From positions 1 through 40,133 of the forward strand of contig JAMCRH010000109.1 in assembly GCA_023380515.1 (NCBI GenBank): a stretch of DNA of 40,133 nt, written 5' to 3'. A program made the position numbers and the translations under genes. Shown here piece by piece: positions 37,091 through 40,133 of this stretch (position 1 is the stretch's first letter; each line of letters begins with the position of its first letter). This DNA is from Gammaproteobacteria bacterium. Lineage in GTDB: Bacteria; Pseudomonadota; Gammaproteobacteria; Enterobacterales; Alteromonadaceae. The notes below the pieces were generated by a model. The model saw only the letters and a program-made list of their open reading frames with translations, was not told where the DNA came from and did no database searches.

Positions 37091-38581
37091 GTGGCATCCA
37101 CAGTTAAAGCAGAGACCAGTCACCGAGAAACAAGTGCGGCAATAGTTTGGTTTCGCCAGGATTTGCGAGTACTCGATAATGATGCGCTGCAGCGAGCCTG
37201 TGTGAATCATGAATGCGTCCATGCAGTTGCCCTTCGAACTCCGAAACAATGGCTGCAGCACGACTGGTCAGCGATTAAATGGGACTTATATGAGCGTCGT
37301 CTCGTTACTTTAGCCAATGAACTTGCCGAGCTCGGGATTGTATTGACGGTCCTTGACGTTCCGGATTATGCGGCGATTCCTGATGCATTGTGTGAGTTTA
37401 CGCAACGACACAATGCTACTGCTGTTTACTGGAATCGTGATTATGCACTCGATGAAGTCCGGCGCGATCACCAAGTTGAGCAGGTTTTGGTCGAAGTTGA
37501 TGTGCACGTTAATCAGCTTGATAGCAACGTGCTAGTGGCACCGGAACAAATTAAGAACGGCAAAGGTGAGTACTATCGAGTGTTTACGCCGTTTTTCAAA
37601 GCCTGGCTTCAGCATTTGGCCAACGTTGGCATACCCGCGCCTTATACTCGCGAAACAATCAAACGCGCCAATCAGAATACTGCCAAACATGATGTAACAG
37701 CCCAAGCACCCGCACAAACTGCCAGACCCGTCTTGACGAGCGAGGCTTGGTCGGTAACAGAGGGTGATGTCCGGCGCAAGGCACAGCGCTATGTACGCGA
37801 GCAAGTGCAGGATTATAAGCAGCAACGTGATTTACCTGCCCTAGACGGGACATCAATGCTTTCAGCTTATTTTGAAATCGGTGTGCTGTCGCCCCGAGTG
37901 GCTGCGCACTTACTCCAAAAACAATCACCGGATTTTCCATTCGGGCTGTCGGAAGGTGCGCACACGTGGTTGTCGGAATTGGCTTGGCGAGAATTTTACC
38001 AACATTTAATGTTTCATGAGCCACGCTTGAGTCGCGGTGAAGCATTTCAAGTGGAGACCGACGGTTTCCCATGGCGCAATGATAAAGTTGAATTTGCCGC
38101 TTGGTGCGAAGGCAAAACCGGCGTACCGATTGTTGATGCAGGCATGCGGCAACTCAATGCCACGGGGTGGATGCACAACCGCCTGCGGATGATTGTGGCA
38201 AGTTTCCTCGTAAAGGATTTACACATTGACTGGCGTTGGGGCGAGCGCTATTTCATGCAACGACTCATTGATGGTAGTTTTCCCGCCAATAATGGTGGTT
38301 GGCAGTGGAGTGCGGGCACCGGCACCGATGCTGCACCGTATTTCCGTGTTTTTAATCCATTCCGACAAAGCGAAAAATTTGATCCAGAAGGAAGCTATAT
38401 TCGTAATTGGGTCAAAGAGTTAGCAGATGTTCCGACGAAGTATATTCACGACCCAGCGAGCTACTTGGCGGCTCAGTATGGTCAGGATTTACCGTATCCT
38501 GCACCTATCGTTGATCATGCTGAGCGCCGAACGGATTTTATTGCTAAGTTTAAGGTAGCGAAGTCTGCAGCCTCTGGTTAG
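37091..38581 (+). CDS. phrB: Deoxyribodipyrimidine photolyase (cryptochrome/photolyase family)
   Basis: A light-driven DNA repair flavoprotein that splits UV-induced cyclobutane pyrimidine dimers. It has 496 residues. The N-terminal antenna-binding Rossmann domain begins at about residue 18 (IVWFRQDLRVLDNDAL). The FAD domain includes LSELAWREFYQHL, the motif MRQLNATGWMHNRLRM near residue 350, LVKDLHIDWRWGERYF and FPANNGGWQWSAGTGTDAAP near 400, with tryptophans in the positions of the electron-transfer chain. These features fit class I CPD photolyase rather than a signalling cryptochrome. The start is GTG, with GGAAG five bases upstream. It follows the RudS-like gene by 82 bases and leads the rightward arm of the stress cluster. 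Confidence 0.93.
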   Translation: MASTVKAETSHRETSAAIVWFRQDLRVLDNDALQRACVNHECVHAVALRTPKQWLQHDWSAIKWDLYERRLVTLANELAELGIVLTVLDVPDYAAIPDALCEFTQRHNATAVYWNRDYALDEVRRDHQVEQVLVEVDVHVNQLDSNVLVAPEQIKNGKGEYYRVFTPFFKAWLQHLANVGIPAPYTRETIKRANQNTAKHDVTAQAPAQTARPVLTSEAWSVTEGDVRRKAQRYVREQVQDYKQQRDLPALDGTSMLSAYFEIGVLSPRVAAHLLQKQSPDFPFGLSEGAHTWLSELAWREFYQHLMFHEPRLSRGEAFQVETDGFPWRNDKVEFAAWCEGKTGVPIVDAGMRQLNATGWMHNRLRMIVASFLVKDLHIDWRWGERYFMQRLIDGSFPANNGGWQWSAGTGTDAAPYFRVFNPFRQSEKFDPEGSYIRNWVKELADVPTKYIHDPASYLAAQYGQDLPYPAPIVDHAERRTDFIAKFKVAKSAASG

Positions 38582-38617
38582 GCTTCAGACTCGGTCTCAT
38601 ACGCGAAAGGGCATGAC

Positions 38618-39070
38618 ATGATTAAAACAGCAGAACGTCGAGAGTTAATTGCTACGTTTAGCGATTTTTATGCCGAACTCGACGATCGTGATTTGGCAAG
38701 TTTGAAGCAAATCTACATTGACGATGTGACTTTTAAAGATCCAGTGCAATTAGTTCAAGGTCGCGATCAGTTACGTGACTATTTAGCCCATGGTTTGGAA
38801 AATGCATTGACGTGCAAATTTGCCATAGAAAAAACCATGGTCGACCGCGAACAGGCCTTTCTCGTTTGGCAAATGCGTTTACAACACGAGAAACTTGCTG
38901 GCGGGCGCGAGATTCAAATTCCGGGCACGAGTCATTTGTTGTTTGCTGACGATGAGAATCGGATCAAAGAACATGTTGATTATTATGACCTTGGCGCAAT
39001 GATTTATGAACATATTCCACTGCTAGGTTGGGTGGTTGGCAAAGTGCGCAATAAATTGGCGGGTGTATGA
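38618..39070 (+). CDS. NTF2-like/SnoaL-fold protein
   Basis: A 150-residue cytoplasmic protein with the cone-shaped NTF2-like fold: an N-terminal helix (FSDFYAELDDRDLASLKQIY), DDVTFKDPVQLVQGRDQLRDY and the sheet segments FLVWQMRLQHEK and IKEHVDYYDLGAMIYE. No catalytic residues can be assigned. Homologues are found beside photolyase, SDR and amine-oxidase genes in RpoE-ChrR-linked clusters, so it belongs to that pathway, of uncertain chemistry. AAAGGG lies about seven bases before the ATG, and its stop overlaps the SDR start (ATGA). Confidence 0.85.
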   Translation: MIKTAERRELIATFSDFYAELDDRDLASLKQIYIDDVTFKDPVQLVQGRDQLRDYLAHGLENALTCKFAIEKTMVDREQAFLVWQMRLQHEKLAGGREIQIPGTSHLLFADDENRIKEHVDYYDLGAMIYEHIPLLGWVVGKVRNKLAGV

Positions 39071-39801
39071 ACATATTAATTACCGGTGCGAGTTCAGGAA
39101 TTGGTAAACAGCTAACGCTCGATTACATTGCTGCTGGGCATAATGTTTATGCTTGTGGGCGCAATCAAGAAAAACTAGCGGCACTGCAAAGTGAACTGCC
39201 TCCAGCTCAGCAGGGGCGTTTTCACGCGGTTGTCTTCGATGTCACCGAGCGCGAGCAGGTGCAAAGTGCACTGAGCAAACTTGAACAGTTAGACCTTGCG
39301 ATCCTCAACGCTGGAGTGTGTGAATATATCGATGATGCGAAGTCATTTGATGCGGCTCTCGTAGAACGAGTTTTTGCGGCGAATTTTTTCGGTGTGGTGT
39401 ACTGTTGTGAAACCTTAGTTCGGCACATGCAAAGCGGTGCACGGATCGCGATCGTCGATAGCATGGCGCGACTGTTTCCGTTTACCCGCGCGGAAGCCTA
39501 CGGCGCAAGTAAGGCTGCTGTACACTATTTCGCCAGTAGCTTGCGGGCGGATCTCAAAGACTATGGCATAGCGGTGACAACTATTTCGCCCGGCTTTGTC
39601 GAAACACCCATGACCGACGCCAATGATTTCGAAATGCCCATGCGAATCTCTGTTGCAAAGGCCAGTATCGCCATACAAAAAGGTTTAGCAGGTGGTAAAC
39701 CACATATCGCTTTCCCACGTATATTCGGCTGGATGTTGGCGTTTTTACATCGGCTGCCTTACCGTTGGCAAATCGCATTGTCGACGCGTATGCGCTCGTA
39801 G
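39067..39801 (+). CDS. Short-chain dehydrogenase/reductase
   Basis: A classical SDR of 244 residues using NAD(P)H. The cofactor motif TGASSGIG is at residues 6-13, NAG at about 81-83, the catalytic Ser in IVDSMAR and the YGASK motif (YxxxK) at about 140-144. CGRNQEKL after the second strand suggests NADPH preference because of the Arg. The C-terminus is hydrophobic and basic (WMLAFLHRLPYRWQIAL), which may attach it to the membrane. It overlaps the NTF2-like gene by four bases, so the two are translationally coupled. The substrate is unknown; its partners suggest a lipid or other membrane-linked compound. Confidence 0.92.
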   Translation: MNILITGASSGIGKQLTLDYIAAGHNVYACGRNQEKLAALQSELPPAQQGRFHAVVFDVTEREQVQSALSKLEQLDLAILNAGVCEYIDDAKSFDAALVERVFAANFFGVVYCCETLVRHMQSGARIAIVDSMARLFPFTRAEAYGASKAAVHYFASSLRADLKDYGIAVTTISPGFVETPMTDANDFEMPMRISVAKASIAIQKGLAGGKPHIAFPRIFGWMLAFLHRLPYRWQIALSTRMRS

Positions 39802-39893
39802 CTTGGGGCTTGCGACGACATCTAATCTTATAAAATTTCACTCGTTGTTGCTTTGAGTGTTTCAGGCACTCTTGTTTTGCTAAAGGATCTCAC

Positions 39894-40133
39894 ATGAAAA
39901 TTGCCGTCATTGGCTCGGGTATTGCTGGATTAACGGCAGCGCATTTGTTAAGTGAACAACATGAAGTTTGGGTCTATGAAAAAGGGGATTACATCGGCGG
40001 CCACACAGCGACAGTTGATGTTGAAGTTGCTGGCAAACGTTACGCAATCGATACCGGTTTTATCGTATTTAACGACCGCACTTACCCATACTTCAAAACC
40101 TTATTGCGGCGGAATGGGGTGGCATGGCAAGAC
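39894..40133 (+). CDS. FAD-dependent amine-oxidase-like protein (N-terminal part, cut by window end)
   Basis: The first 80 residues of a flavoprotein. The FAD-binding Rossmann motif GSGIAGL at residues 7-13 is followed by HEVWVYEKGDYIGGH with the ribose-binding Glu and by IDTGFIVFNDRTYPYF. This N-terminus is typical of the amine-oxidase-like NAD/FAD proteins that, in RpoE-ChrR clusters of other proteobacteria, precede DUF1365 and cyclopropane-fatty-acid-synthase-like genes. Those would lie just beyond the window. AAGGA lies seven bases before the ATG. A 92-base gap separates it from the SDR gene. Confidence 0.9.
   Translation, partial: MKIAVIGSGIAGLTAAHLLSEQHEVWVYEKGDYIGGHTATVDVEVAGKRYAIDTGFIVFNDRTYPYFKTLLRRNGVAWQD

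Overview
The window looks like chromosomal sequence of a free-living marine-type gammaproteobacterium. The gene order thrS-infC-rpmI-rplT-pheS-pheT-ihfA, the AUU-initiated infC, the 741-residue monomeric isocitrate dehydrogenase and the protein similarities together suggest Alteromonadales, possibly Idiomarinaceae; this placement is inference. I see no rRNA, tRNA, insertion sequence, phage or CRISPR array.

Layout. 1-4.5 kb: the start of a propionyl/acetyl-CoA synthetase (leftward, cut by the window edge), monomeric NADP isocitrate dehydrogenase (leftward) and a CDF metal exporter (rightward). 4.5-11.1 kb: a leftward operon for a tripartite RND pump in the order tetR, adaptor, RND pump, outer-membrane factor, with a promoter/operator in front of tetR. 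11.2-16.0 kb: a rightward DUF2868 membrane protein and DUF3482 GTPase pair followed by two lipoproteins. 16.1-24.9 kb: single genes, including an outer-membrane barrel, an orphan ABC substrate-binding lipoprotein, an exported M20 amidohydrolase, a YgjP-type metallohydrolase, a lipoprotein, a lipid kinase, a DUF3080 lipoprotein, riboflavin synthase, a zinc-ribbon protein and an EamA transporter. 25.1-33.8 kb: the translation block thrS to ihfA, interrupted between rplT and pheS by an unrecognised exported cysteine-rich protein whose start region is made of tandem repeats. 33.9 kb to the end: a stress cluster with a ChrR-type zinc anti-sigma factor, its ECF sigma factor and a stand-alone LON-domain protein (all leftward), then a RudS/YbgA-type DUF523-DUF1722 protein, a DNA photolyase, an NTF2-like protein, an SDR and a FAD amine-oxidase-like protein cut by the window end (all rightward).

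The most interesting region is the sigma/ChrR cluster. Two leftward intergenic sites, one before the sigma gene and one before the LON-domain gene, share the pattern (A/T)GATCC-N16-CGT(A/T)AA with identical spacing and are good candidates for promoters read by this sigma factor. The -35 half of the first lies in a run of 12-bp direct repeats. The rightward arm pairs a probable tRNA 4-thiouridine desulfidase with a photolyase, which suggests a combined response to near-UV damage and singlet oxygen. The second notable locus is the rplT-pheS insertion, where a 15-bp unit carrying both a Shine-Dalgarno sequence and an ATG is repeated three times in frame. Several start codons were moved from the longest reading frame on ribosome-binding-site evidence (icd, adaptor, barrel protein, substrate-binding protein, thrS, infC, pheS, sigma, LON-domain and others).
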